From contig NC_050727.1 in the NCBI RefSeq assembly GCF_014133895.1, positions 806,001 through 870,000 of the forward strand: a stretch of 64,000 nt of DNA, written 5' to 3'. The notes beneath the pieces were generated by a model. That model had not been told where the DNA came from and did not search any database. It saw only the letters and a list, made by a program, of their open reading frames with translations. Positions 37,779 through 46,989 of the stretch are shown here, one piece after another; the stretch's first letter is position 1, and each line of letters starts with the position of its first letter. Position numbers and translations under genes: made by a program. The DNA comes from Torulaspora globosa. Lineage: Eukaryota; Ascomycota; Saccharomycetes; Saccharomycetales; Saccharomycetaceae.

Positions 37779-38189
37779 CTAGTCAAAAAAATCGTCGTCG
37801 TCCTCATCGCCGTTCTTCGTCACTTCGTGGTCATCTATGGCTGCCTCCCGCCTGTCAAAGATGATTTTTGTGTCGTTCTTCTTGTTCTGCTCCCTGGCTA
37901 CACCGTGTAAAATCTGCACGATCTCATCCTCAGTTACCTTATGCGTTAGAGCACCCTGGCTCACTATTCTCGCGAGGTATTGTTCCACCGCCTGTGCACG
38001 ATCTGGTCTCACCAGCGAAACCCTAGAGAGCCTCTCAAGAGCCTGCGGTTGAAGATAGCCTGCAATGAGCTGTCCAACGCCGCCGTTGGCACCACCGCTG
38101 CCATTCTCGGAACCGCTACTGGGGCCCGGCGAACCTTTTTTCAATTCAGCCAACCTGGCTTCTCTCAGAGCCTGCAGTTCAGAATCCAT
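37779..38189 (-). CDS. SDD2: PDCD5-family DNA-binding protein
   Basis: Homologue of human PDCD5 (TFAR19), a small helical protein that binds nucleic acid and ribosome- or chaperonin-related partners. The ATG at 38189 gives MDSELQALREARLAELKK and 136 residues, matching the family N-terminus. The open frame extends upstream only to a GTG, which I reject. A three-helix core covers about residues 35-105 (LQPQALERLSRVSLVRPDRAQAVEQ), and the end is acidic (DEDDDDFFD). The family signature around QALERLSRV is clear. Confidence 0.93.
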   Translation of the reverse strand: MDSELQALREARLAELKKGSPGPSSGSENGSGGANGGVGQLIAGYLQPQALERLSRVSLVRPDRAQAVEQYLARIVSQGALTHKVTEDEIVQILHGVAREQNKKNDTKIIFDRREAAIDDHEVTKNGDEDDDDFFD

Positions 38190-38542
38190 TCGCACACAAA
38201 TTCGAGAGGTTAAACCGCAGATTAGATCAAATAAGCTCCTCGGTTTCACCTCATCGCAGAGGCTTCGAAGGCTTACAGCTTCAAGTAATTTTCAGCTAAG
38301 TCCAGAAACAGGTCACATGATGGGAAATATAAATGTCCGGAAACTCAGGGGCTGCGTCGGACAACATATTACCCGGCTTCATTCAGAAAAGTTCTTAACA
38401 GTAGAAGCGGAAAGCTACCTGGGTTAAAGCACTCAAGCGTCGATTTAAAGGCTTTGATTCGAGATCTCGCTGACCATTATCCCTTTGCTGTTGGTCCTGT
38501 TTTAGTGATACATCCATCACAGTTGTTCGTCTTTTCCTGCTC
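38190..38542. other. Intergenic: divergent SDD2/RCO1 promoter
   Basis: 353 bp between divergent genes. An open plus-strand frame at 38065-38427 overlaps SDD2 antisense and is not credible. No distinctive factor site was recognised. Confidence 0.4.
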
Positions 38543-40633
38543 ATGAAAAGTTACCTGGAACCTGCGAAACGGAGTGAGAATGCTGGTGATGAAATAAACC
38601 AAGAAGATTCTTTGAGTCCATCTTTGTTCAAGACCCCCAATAATGTGCGAAAGTCCAAAAATGAGAGTAATGACACTGCTAGCCGATCCAATTCACCTAG
38701 CGGACCTAACTCAAGAAGGCCTAGAAGATCTGCATCACAGAAAGTGGACTACGATTTGAAAAAGAGGAGAATCATTCCTTCGGATGACTATTCGATGAAA
38801 CAGAGGGGCAGAAACCCATCTTGTTCGTCATTGGAGAAGAATAGGGATGATGACGAGGGAGATGAGGTGGATGATGAAGAGGGAGCGACTTTTAAGAGCG
38901 TCATAGAATGCGACGAAGAGGGGAACGTAATACAGATGAATGAGCCTGAGAAGATTAAAGATGCAATCAACGGTGCAACTGGTTTACCTCTGAGTCAAGG
39001 ACCTCCGGAGAAGGTTAAGAAGGAGTCTTTGTGGAACTATAAAAGGGCTCTATCTTCTCCAAACTCTTTTGTTTCTCTTTCGTCATCTGAGGACAGAAGT
39101 GGCTTGGAATTGAAAATTTATAGGCCCAAGTTGAAGACTGAAAAATCCGAGACCATCACAAGATTAAGTAGCCTGAGGCAGAGGATACATCCCAAAGATA
39201 TCTACAAAGATAAAAGAGACAAGTACATCAAGCCGGAATACGAAAACGCATCGAAAAAGGATCTTGAACATCATCCATCGGCACATATCAAGATAAAGGC
39301 TACTGTTTCGAAAGACTCGAAAACGAAACTTTTTGGACAGAATTCCTTAACCCATTTGGCTGCCACAACCGCGAGAGGTAGTTCCAGGGGCTCAACGCCC
39401 GCTCAGGAAGTCGAAAACGATGATTTTTGTTCATCATGTCTGCAAACGGGATCCTTCTTATGTTGTGATACATGTCCCAAGTCATTTCATTTTCTGTGTC
39501 TAAATCCACCTCTAGATCCTGACAATCTTCCTGAGGGTGATTGGTCCTGCACGCAATGTGCTTTCAAGCAAAACCATCCCAATCTGTCTCAGGTTAAGAA
39601 AGTCGAGAAAGAATTCATAGGAACGAAACTGCCTATCAACGCTAGACTTTTTGGAAAACTATTATTTCAATTGGAGGCCACCAATCCTCGACAGTTCAAG
39701 CTCCCACAGTCCATTAAAGACACTTTCCAGCACGTAAAAAGTGGCTCTAGAGCGCAATATTGTGACGAAAGAGAGAAAGAGCATCTTTCAGAAAAGCAAC
39801 TTTTCGACTCGCCGTACGGACAGTGTATCACTAAGCAGGATACATATAATCCTGACATACATATCGATCAGGACACTGGTAAGCTGCTGGTATGCTACAG
39901 ATGTGGTACTTCTAAAATGGGGACATGGGACAATCCAGAAAAATCACGACTGATTATGAGATGTGATTATTGTAAAACGCCGTGGCATTTGGATTGTGTA
40001 CCGCACGTACCTCGCGCTTCGCTTAAGAATTTAGGTACAAATTGGAAGTGTCCGTTGCACGCACCCACCAAGGGAGTTTTCCACAAGCAGAGAAGATTGG
40101 TCCGAGCTCAGAAGTACGTGGAACCCCAACAAAGTTGTGGCTTCAAGAATGATGGTGAGATTGATATCGTTCTCGATGAAATTAGCGCTCCTGCCTCTAG
40201 GGGAATGATGGAGAGTCTAAAGAGAGATGGAGATTTTCCACCCATTTCAATCCTTCGAGAGAAGTCGATCAAGTTGGATTTCCTGGACAAAGTTCTCCAA
40301 GCCAAGAAGGTGCAAAGAGAAAATGACTTTAAATCCCAAGAGCGGCTGATAGACAAACTTGTAACATCTCATGAACGAAGCAAGAAAAACGAGAACAGTA
40401 GCCTTGATGAAGTTCTTTCATTTCTTTACTTTACGCTAAGTGGCACTCCCAATTTGAAGAAACTGTGGGATTTCAAAGAGCTCTGTAAAGTGGCAGAGCA
40501 GCAGTCAATTGAGCAGGAACTCAAAGAAGATAGAATGACAAATGAAGAGCTAAAGCAGCTTGTAATACTAAAGAAATTATTAGAATCGAAGCCTAAAGAA
40601 GATATTCTAAAGATTTTGAATTTGAATAAGTGA
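38543..40633 (+). CDS. RCO1: Rpd3S histone deacetylase complex PHD subunit
   Basis: Subunit of the small Rpd3 complex, which deacetylates nucleosomes in transcribed regions after Set2 methylation of H3K36 and suppresses cryptic initiation. A PHD finger lies at about residues 294-345 (CSSCLQTGSFLCCDTC, then CPKSFHFLCLNPPL). A second, atypical zinc module lies near 450-505 (CYRCGTSKMG, MRCDYCKTPWHLDCV). The N-terminal 290 residues are charged and disordered with an acidic patch, and the C-terminal region is helical. Length is 696 against 684 in S. cerevisiae. Convergent with PDS5. Confidence 0.94.
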   Translation: MKSYLEPAKRSENAGDEINQEDSLSPSLFKTPNNVRKSKNESNDTASRSNSPSGPNSRRPRRSASQKVDYDLKKRRIIPSDDYSMKQRGRNPSCSSLEKNRDDDEGDEVDDEEGATFKSVIECDEEGNVIQMNEPEKIKDAINGATGLPLSQGPPEKVKKESLWNYKRALSSPNSFVSLSSSEDRSGLELKIYRPKLKTEKSETITRLSSLRQRIHPKDIYKDKRDKYIKPEYENASKKDLEHHPSAHIKIKATVSKDSKTKLFGQNSLTHLAATTARGSSRGSTPAQEVENDDFCSSCLQTGSFLCCDTCPKSFHFLCLNPPLDPDNLPEGDWSCTQCAFKQNHPNLSQVKKVEKEFIGTKLPINARLFGKLLFQLEATNPRQFKLPQSIKDTFQHVKSGSRAQYCDEREKEHLSEKQLFDSPYGQCITKQDTYNPDIHIDQDTGKLLVCYRCGTSKMGTWDNPEKSRLIMRCDYCKTPWHLDCVPHVPRASLKNLGTNWKCPLHAPTKGVFHKQRRLVRAQKYVEPQQSCGFKNDGEIDIVLDEISAPASRGMMESLKRDGDFPPISILREKSIKLDFLDKVLQAKKVQRENDFKSQERLIDKLVTSHERSKKNENSSLDEVLSFLYFTLSGTPNLKKLWDFKELCKVAEQQSIEQELKEDRMTNEELKQLVILKKLLESKPKEDILKILNLNK

Positions 40634-40718
40634 TTTCGTCAGCATATTAGAGAAGTTATATGTAAATATTCATGAATACTTACGCGAGCAACCAGACGGA
40701 GCATTATTAGCAAAAAGA

Positions 40719-43700
40719 TCAATCAAGTTCATTTTCAGATTCGCTATTGTCATCATCCCTGTAGTCGACCTTTTTCCTAGTTCTTAGGCTCTTCTTCGAG
40801 AGGGGAGAAACGGTACCATTATTATCCTTTCCTGCGACGGTAAAAGCCTGGTTGGCCTCCGAATCACTATCCTCATCAATTGCACGATTGCTCACAGCAT
40901 GTCTTTTTTGTTTCTTCTTCTTCTTGGCCACTTCTTGGTATTCATTATTCAACATCCTCTTCTGCAATTTCTGTTTTTGAGTCTGGGAAGTATGCAGAAG
41001 ACGTGCCACCTTAGCCTTTATATTCATTTGCAGTCGCTCGGTATACTTCTCGGGAAGGTAGGTTTTGAATGATGCTTGTGCTTCTTCGATGGTTCCAAAG
41101 GGTGCGAATAGATCGGCTGGTAGGTTGAGCTTACCTGGATACGCAGAATGCTGCCATCCTTTTCTATCTTTGATAGCGAGTAAAATCATTTGAGCTATTT
41201 CACCAATGATATAGATTCTAGTTGAGGAGATCGTGGAGTTTTTACTTTGGTTTGCGGCCTCACTATCATTTTCCTCGGCAATCACATCCTTATAGTTCTT
41301 CACTCTTTCAGATAGGTAATATAGCATACTGAAGTTTTCTTGAATCGCAATGGAATCGAAGTAAAACACAAGATAATCAATGACTATAGTCAGCCCCTCC
41401 AAATAAGACTCATCTTCGGAGTCGAAACCCTCAACAATGTCAGGATGATGTGCAATAGCGCTAATCAGTCTTGGAAGAGCTCTTTCAAATGTTGTGTTTT
41501 TTCTGAACGATTCTTTGCCAAAGGTATAATTAACCCATGTTTTCGTACTAGTTTTTAAGTCCTCGTTGGGCTCATAGGCTGTGAAGAAAACCAAAGGAAG
41601 AAATTTAATGGAGATTGCTTGTCTCGAGATGCAGTTTTTCAGAGAATCTAAGAACTCTTTTCTTACCGGCAGAGACTCATCCTCAACTAAATTTATGAGG
41701 GTTGTGATATTCGCTGGTTTGATGAAGTCATTAAAAAAGGGAATGCATGACAATTTGAGTGCTTGAAGACCTGCATAACTCCGTAACTTCGTCTGATAGT
41801 TACTTGGAGTTGGATAGTTTTCTTCGTTCGACTCAGGAATAAGCTCTCCACCGCTGGCAATCAAATAGAAAAACAGCTTTACTGTCTTCTCCGTAAAAGC
41901 TGCTGTCAATTCATCTGTGAAACCTTCAGACGAGATTGACTTCAGTTTGCTTGTAAATAATTTCAGTGCGTATAACTTGGCGCTCAAGGGCAAGTATTTG
42001 CTTGTGGTTAAGTCCGCGTCCTCAATCCACTTGTCCTCTTCATTTGAATCACCTACCACCTGATTAGCCAGCAGCACTTCTTGGATCAGAAAGCTCACAA
42101 TTTCAGTCGAGTCTTTATCAAGCACATGAGGACAGAATTTGTAAATTTCCGCTAGGACCAAAATGTGCGATGCAAATCTGTTATGTTTCTTGTCTAATGG
42201 CAAAATATCGGACTTGATCTCTCTGAATTTCTCCTGAGCGAAAGGAGAGAGGGCTATCAGTTTGACAGCATACTTCGATGTAATCGGATCACCTTCTAAA
42301 GCAAGCGTCTTCAATTTGCAGAAGAAAGTAGTATCCTCGAGGTTGACTTGATCCGAAAGCGTTTTGGAAATTTTGTAGACAGTCTTCAAAGCCTCGCTCA
42401 ATGTAAGCGACTCTTGTCCCGATGCGAGATAATGCTCGTTCTCGACAATATTCTTCAAGGTCTTGACATGATCCTTAAATAAAGCTGGGTTTACCTTAGA
42501 TATCTCATCAAGTAATTTCCTTTTCCAAACGAGATCATCTTGTCCTGTAGATGCCCCAGTGTCTAAAAGAATTGGGATACTGGAGAAGTTGTAGATGATT
42601 GGTGCTGACCTGTAAAGAAGAATCTCAACTTGTGTCGCGATGTCTTTCGGCATTATAGTGGACATAGAGCGAACATTATTCTTTCTGAATAGCCCTGGAT
42701 CACGTATCTTTACCAAGAGTTCATCCATACTATTTTTGAGGGTCACAAAAGACACGTCATTGGTTATGCATGATTTGATCAGATAAAATATCCTCTTGTC
42801 ATTGATCTCCTTGAGGGCCTCTAGCGCGGCGGAGGCCTTCAGCCGATCCGAAAACCCTGAAGCTAACCATGCAATAGTTTTCTGTAATTTGGACTCATTG
42901 TCATTCGGTAGAGCACAGAAGTCGACAAGCTTGGAGAGAGCTAAAGCTATTTGCATTTGTCTCTTGTTAAAAGCAAAGAAAGATGTAAGTGCCTTTCCGT
43001 CCAGGTGTGCGACCACCTTAAGCAGCCGCTGAACTCTTTTTCGGTCGTCGGCCTCCAGAGGAAGCAGGGATTTGAAAAGAACCCGATCGACTTGCTCACT
43101 TATATGCCGATCATTGATATAATATAGGTTGAACAGAACAGAGGGGATCGTATCTATTATTTCCCATATCCTGACATTCTCGGCAGTTCTTTCAATTGTC
43201 TCAACTGAATCTGAATATAGGTCAGCAACGGTGGAAATGCACAACTCCCTTACTTCTCTGTTTTTTTCTCTTGTCAACGGTAGCAGACATTCGTAAACGG
43301 TAGGGTCTATAATGGTTTTCCAAACGTTTGCTATGGAAAGCTCACTAATTACAGCCACCGAAGCTTTGCGAACGCTATACTCAGAATCGATGAGTGTTTT
43401 TGTTAGCCCTTTGTTTAAATCTGGAGCAATATCATCTCGTGTCGCTAGTATTGCAGACAGCGAGCACGTCCATTGTAGTCTGACATCGGCGCTCACGTCA
43501 GCGATCTTGGAAAGCCATGCATTGTACGATTCGCGATGTGTTACTGCGAAATTTAGAGAAGAGGTTACAGTGAGCAATTGCCCCACAAGCTTTGTCGCCT
43601 GCTTCCTCATCATTTCATTGTCAGCTGACAGCTCATGGTAGACAAAACCGATGACAGCAGATGTAAGGTCCGGTGATGTCTGCCATAGTCTGAAGACCAG

Positions 43701-44510
43701 TTTATGCAACTTCTCGATGGTTCGGCTCGCGCTCCATCTGATCTCGTAGGCGTTATTACTTTCTTCGTTGGTGACGTGGTATAGCACTTCAGAATAATAC
43801 TTGGTCAGATGCCTGCTCATCCGACTGGAGTAGGCATCGCACAGAATGAGACTGACATTATAACCGCAATTTGGCGCAACTTCCAAGCCGTCTGGAACAT
43901 CTTCTGGATTGTGCGTTAAAAATTTATTGAATATCAACTTCAAAACTGGTGTAGGCACTGTGTCGAACTCGGAAATGACTTCGCCTAATATGCCTGCTAT
44001 CACTTTAAACAGTTTCGGTTGAAAAGCCCTACTATCGTCGTAGAAAATCTTGAACAGATCCTCAAGCAGCTTATCAGAATTAGGCAGATCTGTCACTAAA
44101 ACGATGGATCTATATTCTAACATCCTCGTTATCAGATATGTCTGCTGAATGTAGTATCCATTATCCGGATTCCCCAACAGTTCGAACTGAGAAAGTATGA
44201 GCCTGAAGATCTCAACGAGTTGCGACTCTGTATAAGGTGCATCAGGCGCGTAAAGCCGTAATATATCGCTTAAGCAACAGGCAACAAAAGCCTTAACACC
44301 GTTGTCCTTATGCTTCAGAAGCTTCCGATTATTCAAATCATTGCGATATCTATCCAAGGTCGATAAATCAACTTTGCCTTGTTCTAAAATCGAGAGCTCT
44401 TGATGAAGAGCTATCAGACGGTTCAAAAGTTCATCTGTTTGGATCAAATTGTCAACCGTTGAAATAATGGCTTTATTGAATCCCAATTTGGATTTGGAAA
44501 CACTGACCAT
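40719..44510 (-). CDS. PDS5: Cohesin maintenance factor
   Basis: Cohesin-associated HEAT-repeat protein that maintains sister-chromatid cohesion and, with Wpl1 and Eco1, controls cohesin release and acetylation. At 1,263 residues (1,277 in S. cerevisiae) it is helical throughout, with repeated HEAT-like pairs (for example LVEDESLPVRKEFLDSL). The tail is basic then acidic (KKKKKQKRHA; DDDNSESENELD) and probably carries nuclear localisation signals. The ATG at 44510 begins MVSVSKSKLGFNK. Position beside RCO1 equals YMR075W-YMR076C. Confidence 0.94.
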   Translation of the reverse strand: MVSVSKSKLGFNKAIISTVDNLIQTDELLNRLIALHQELSILEQGKVDLSTLDRYRNDLNNRKLLKHKDNGVKAFVACCLSDILRLYAPDAPYTESQLVEIFRLILSQFELLGNPDNGYYIQQTYLITRMLEYRSIVLVTDLPNSDKLLEDLFKIFYDDSRAFQPKLFKVIAGILGEVISEFDTVPTPVLKLIFNKFLTHNPEDVPDGLEVAPNCGYNVSLILCDAYSSRMSRHLTKYYSEVLYHVTNEESNNAYEIRWSASRTIEKLHKLVFRLWQTSPDLTSAVIGFVYHELSADNEMMRKQATKLVGQLLTVTSSLNFAVTHRESYNAWLSKIADVSADVRLQWTCSLSAILATRDDIAPDLNKGLTKTLIDSEYSVRKASVAVISELSIANVWKTIIDPTVYECLLPLTREKNREVRELCISTVADLYSDSVETIERTAENVRIWEIIDTIPSVLFNLYYINDRHISEQVDRVLFKSLLPLEADDRKRVQRLLKVVAHLDGKALTSFFAFNKRQMQIALALSKLVDFCALPNDNESKLQKTIAWLASGFSDRLKASAALEALKEINDKRIFYLIKSCITNDVSFVTLKNSMDELLVKIRDPGLFRKNNVRSMSTIMPKDIATQVEILLYRSAPIIYNFSSIPILLDTGASTGQDDLVWKRKLLDEISKVNPALFKDHVKTLKNIVENEHYLASGQESLTLSEALKTVYKISKTLSDQVNLEDTTFFCKLKTLALEGDPITSKYAVKLIALSPFAQEKFREIKSDILPLDKKHNRFASHILVLAEIYKFCPHVLDKDSTEIVSFLIQEVLLANQVVGDSNEEDKWIEDADLTTSKYLPLSAKLYALKLFTSKLKSISSEGFTDELTAAFTEKTVKLFFYLIASGGELIPESNEENYPTPSNYQTKLRSYAGLQALKLSCIPFFNDFIKPANITTLINLVEDESLPVRKEFLDSLKNCISRQAISIKFLPLVFFTAYEPNEDLKTSTKTWVNYTFGKESFRKNTTFERALPRLISAIAHHPDIVEGFDSEDESYLEGLTIVIDYLVFYFDSIAIQENFSMLYYLSERVKNYKDVIAEENDSEAANQSKNSTISSTRIYIIGEIAQMILLAIKDRKGWQHSAYPGKLNLPADLFAPFGTIEEAQASFKTYLPEKYTERLQMNIKAKVARLLHTSQTQKQKLQKRMLNNEYQEVAKKKKKQKRHAVSNRAIDEDSDSEANQAFTVAGKDNNGTVSPLSKKSLRTRKKVDYRDDDNSESENELD

Positions 44511-44727
44511 ACTTGATAGCGACGACAGACTGCCTTTGATTTGTTCGAACTGGTATATTTTCCTCTAGGCAACTAGTATAGCTCGCGCGTCAACAGAGTT
44601 GACGCGTCTTACGCTAGTTCAACAGATACACCGGGATGATGAATCATCAGCCAAAAGAGAGGGTTTCTTGCGGGGGATATCAATGCTTTATAGACTTATA
44701 TAACAAGTGGTTAGAGGTAGAGTTTCT

Positions 44728-46608
44728 TCATGTTATTCGCTGGATCGACTGTTGACCGTTGTTACTGTCATTCTGCAGTACACCGATTGAGACCGAATTC
44801 GCTTTCATTGAAGCTTCATCCTTGATCGAACCTTCGAATTGCTCTGGGGGAGGCCGCAGACGGGTTCTATGGAGCGTCCTTGGTGAATGAGAGACTGGAA
44901 AATCTAAAGTGTCAAAGTCGGCTACGCCGGCGACTGAGTTTGCTGCCACAGCAGCAATATGATTAATCTCGGCACGCCTTAGCGATCTCTCAATTGAGGA
45001 GGAATCTGTTGTGGTCTCACTGCTCCTTATCTGCCTGGATAACCCCTCATGCTTGCCCGTTCTATGCCACCTTGGTATTTCAGCAATAGCTGCGGTGTAC
45101 GATGGGCTCAGATCGGGCCTATTATGTGGGAAGGTTTCTTGAGTAGTTCTTGGTAATTGACCAAGTGTCTTGGTCCTGTGCGAGTTTTCTACCAACTTTG
45201 TTATTGCTTTCTCCAGCTTTGCCCCAGGCTTGTCCTCCAGCACACTGTAACCGCTCGAAGATCTTTTAGCATCTATGCTCTTTGCCGGAGGCGAAAGCGA
45301 TCCTTGCCAGCCTACCTTCTTCCGTTCGTGCTCGTGTGATTCGTCCAAGGGCTCTTCAAGAGCGTCGAAATATGGGTTCTCAATGGTTCTCTCTCTTCCT
45401 AGAGGCTCTCTCATGCCTCTCACTGGGAAGACGCCTGGTGGAGATCGAGCGCCGACCGAACGTAGTGAGCGAGACGAGCGCCGGCTGGTGACTGACTTCA
45501 AACTGACGGTTCTCAATGCAGGAGTTCCATGGTATGAGTGAGAGTACTCGCGCAGAGAAGATTCATCCGAATTGAGCGACCTTTGTGGGGACAGCGATGT
45601 GCCAATATCAGAGGAATCCCCACCTGAACCATCGGGTACATCTGTTTCTCGCTTCCCAAGGCTTTCAGACTCCTCTTCCTCCTCATTTTCCAACTCTTCT
45701 TCCTTCTCCTCCAAGGGTGAAACCCTTACCACTCTGGAATCAGTGTTTAATTCAGGTTGTTCATCTCGAGCGTCATACTCCGGTAAAGATAGTTTTTTCC
45801 TATCATTCTCGACAACAACGAGATGCAAGTAGAATGGCACAACCAGACCGAAAGCAGAGCCACCGATGGCATTGCCCACCGCTGCAGGAATAAGCAGTTT
45901 CCAAATGTACTCGCCAACAGAGACGTCGGCACCATTCAGCATCCCAATGAAAGAGAGAGCCATATCGGCAACGACATGTGTGAAGCCACAAGAAACAAAC
46001 GTAAAGACCGGCAAAATAATTAGAATTAGCCTGACGTGTATTGGTTTGGCCATCAGTTGAAGATAAATCGCCAGACAAACGAAAAAATTCCCCGCTATTC
46101 CCTTTAGAAACGTCTCCATGAAGGAAAAGCTGGCCTTGCTCTCAACCAAGTTGCGTGATCCAGTTTTCCATAGCTCGGACGAGCTGACTTTCGAAACATG
46201 GCAGAACAGATACGACACAAATAACGAGCCTGCCAAGTTACCCAGCAGGCTCACAAACCAGGAGACTACCAAATCGTACACGGAAACAGCCCTTCGCAGC
46301 AGTCCCACTGAAAAGAACAGAATATTCGAATTGTAAAGATCCGCACCCATAATAACCACGTAAAAAAGCCCAATCCCAAACAGCACACCGGAAAAAGAGT
46401 CTGCAAGCCCGGGATTATCTCGCATAAGAGTGGGATTCTCTGAATGTGCTGCAACTGCCATGATAGATCCGGCACTGAACAGAATTCCACCAAGCAGTGA
46501 GTTCAAAGTCAACGTGCCAATCTGTAGTCTGGCTTTCTTCATAGCCGTAGCAACAACAGCCAAAGCCGCTTCGTGCGGAGTTAAGTAGTAAGCATCGTCA
46601 GCAACCAT
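44728..46608 (-). CDS. Formate/nitrite-family membrane transporter (YHL008C-like)
   Basis: Predicted channel or transporter of the FNT family. The S. cerevisiae homologue YHL008C is of uncertain substrate and linked to chloride-dependent phenotypes. Residues 1-275 form the membrane domain with about six helices (LNSLLGGILFSAGSIMAVA; FSGVLFGIGLFYVVIMGADL; VSWFVSLLGNLAGSLFVSYL; AVGNAIGGSAFGLVVPFYL). FNT-type NSN and GN motifs are present. A long polar, Ser- and Glu-rich cytosolic tail of about 350 residues follows. Length of 626 is nearly that of YHL008C (627). It lies close to ETP1 (YHL010C) and PRS3 (YHL011C), which supports orthology. Confidence 0.92.
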   Translation of the reverse strand: MVADDAYYLTPHEAALAVVATAMKKARLQIGTLTLNSLLGGILFSAGSIMAVAAHSENPTLMRDNPGLADSFSGVLFGIGLFYVVIMGADLYNSNILFFSVGLLRRAVSVYDLVVSWFVSLLGNLAGSLFVSYLFCHVSKVSSSELWKTGSRNLVESKASFSFMETFLKGIAGNFFVCLAIYLQLMAKPIHVRLILIILPVFTFVSCGFTHVVADMALSFIGMLNGADVSVGEYIWKLLIPAAVGNAIGGSAFGLVVPFYLHLVVVENDRKKLSLPEYDARDEQPELNTDSRVVRVSPLEEKEEELENEEEEESESLGKRETDVPDGSGGDSSDIGTSLSPQRSLNSDESSLREYSHSYHGTPALRTVSLKSVTSRRSSRSLRSVGARSPPGVFPVRGMREPLGRERTIENPYFDALEEPLDESHEHERKKVGWQGSLSPPAKSIDAKRSSSGYSVLEDKPGAKLEKAITKLVENSHRTKTLGQLPRTTQETFPHNRPDLSPSYTAAIAEIPRWHRTGKHEGLSRQIRSSETTTDSSSIERSLRRAEINHIAAVAANSVAGVADFDTLDFPVSHSPRTLHRTRLRPPPEQFEGSIKDEASMKANSVSIGVLQNDSNNGQQSIQRIT

Positions 46609-46989
46609 TACTGATCGTCTGGAACTCTCTGAGCTTCAAATCTTTACTCTCCCGATCCTTTTCTTGTAGCCTCAGAGAGGATACAACAACATCATTCGAC
46701 AGAATGTCAAGAAGAGCACTTGTTTGAACTGCAATAATATACTAACGTGAGTCAAACCAACGGCCAACTAGATCAGCGTGCCTCGTAGCTAGCTGACGAT
46801 AGTCAACTGCTTTGACTTCCATCGATTAACCTGTTTGCTTCGCTAGGTGCAAAGACCGGCAACTTCTGTTTTAGGAAATAGCCTACCCATGAAAACAGAA
46901 GATCTGTTAATATATGCTCTGGGCGTCGAATATGCAATTAACATCAATATGAATAGCCGCAAGCGATTTGTAACTGAGTGATGTATGGA
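46609..46989. other. Intergenic: YHL008C-like promoter and TTI1 3' region
   Basis: 381 bp between two minus-strand genes. AT-rich, with no ORF and no recognised site. Confidence 0.4.

Noticed and set aside
38190..38249. Longer SDD2 from 38249
   Set aside because: The start codon there is GTG, and the PDCD5 family begins at the ATG of MDSELQ or MDPELQ type.
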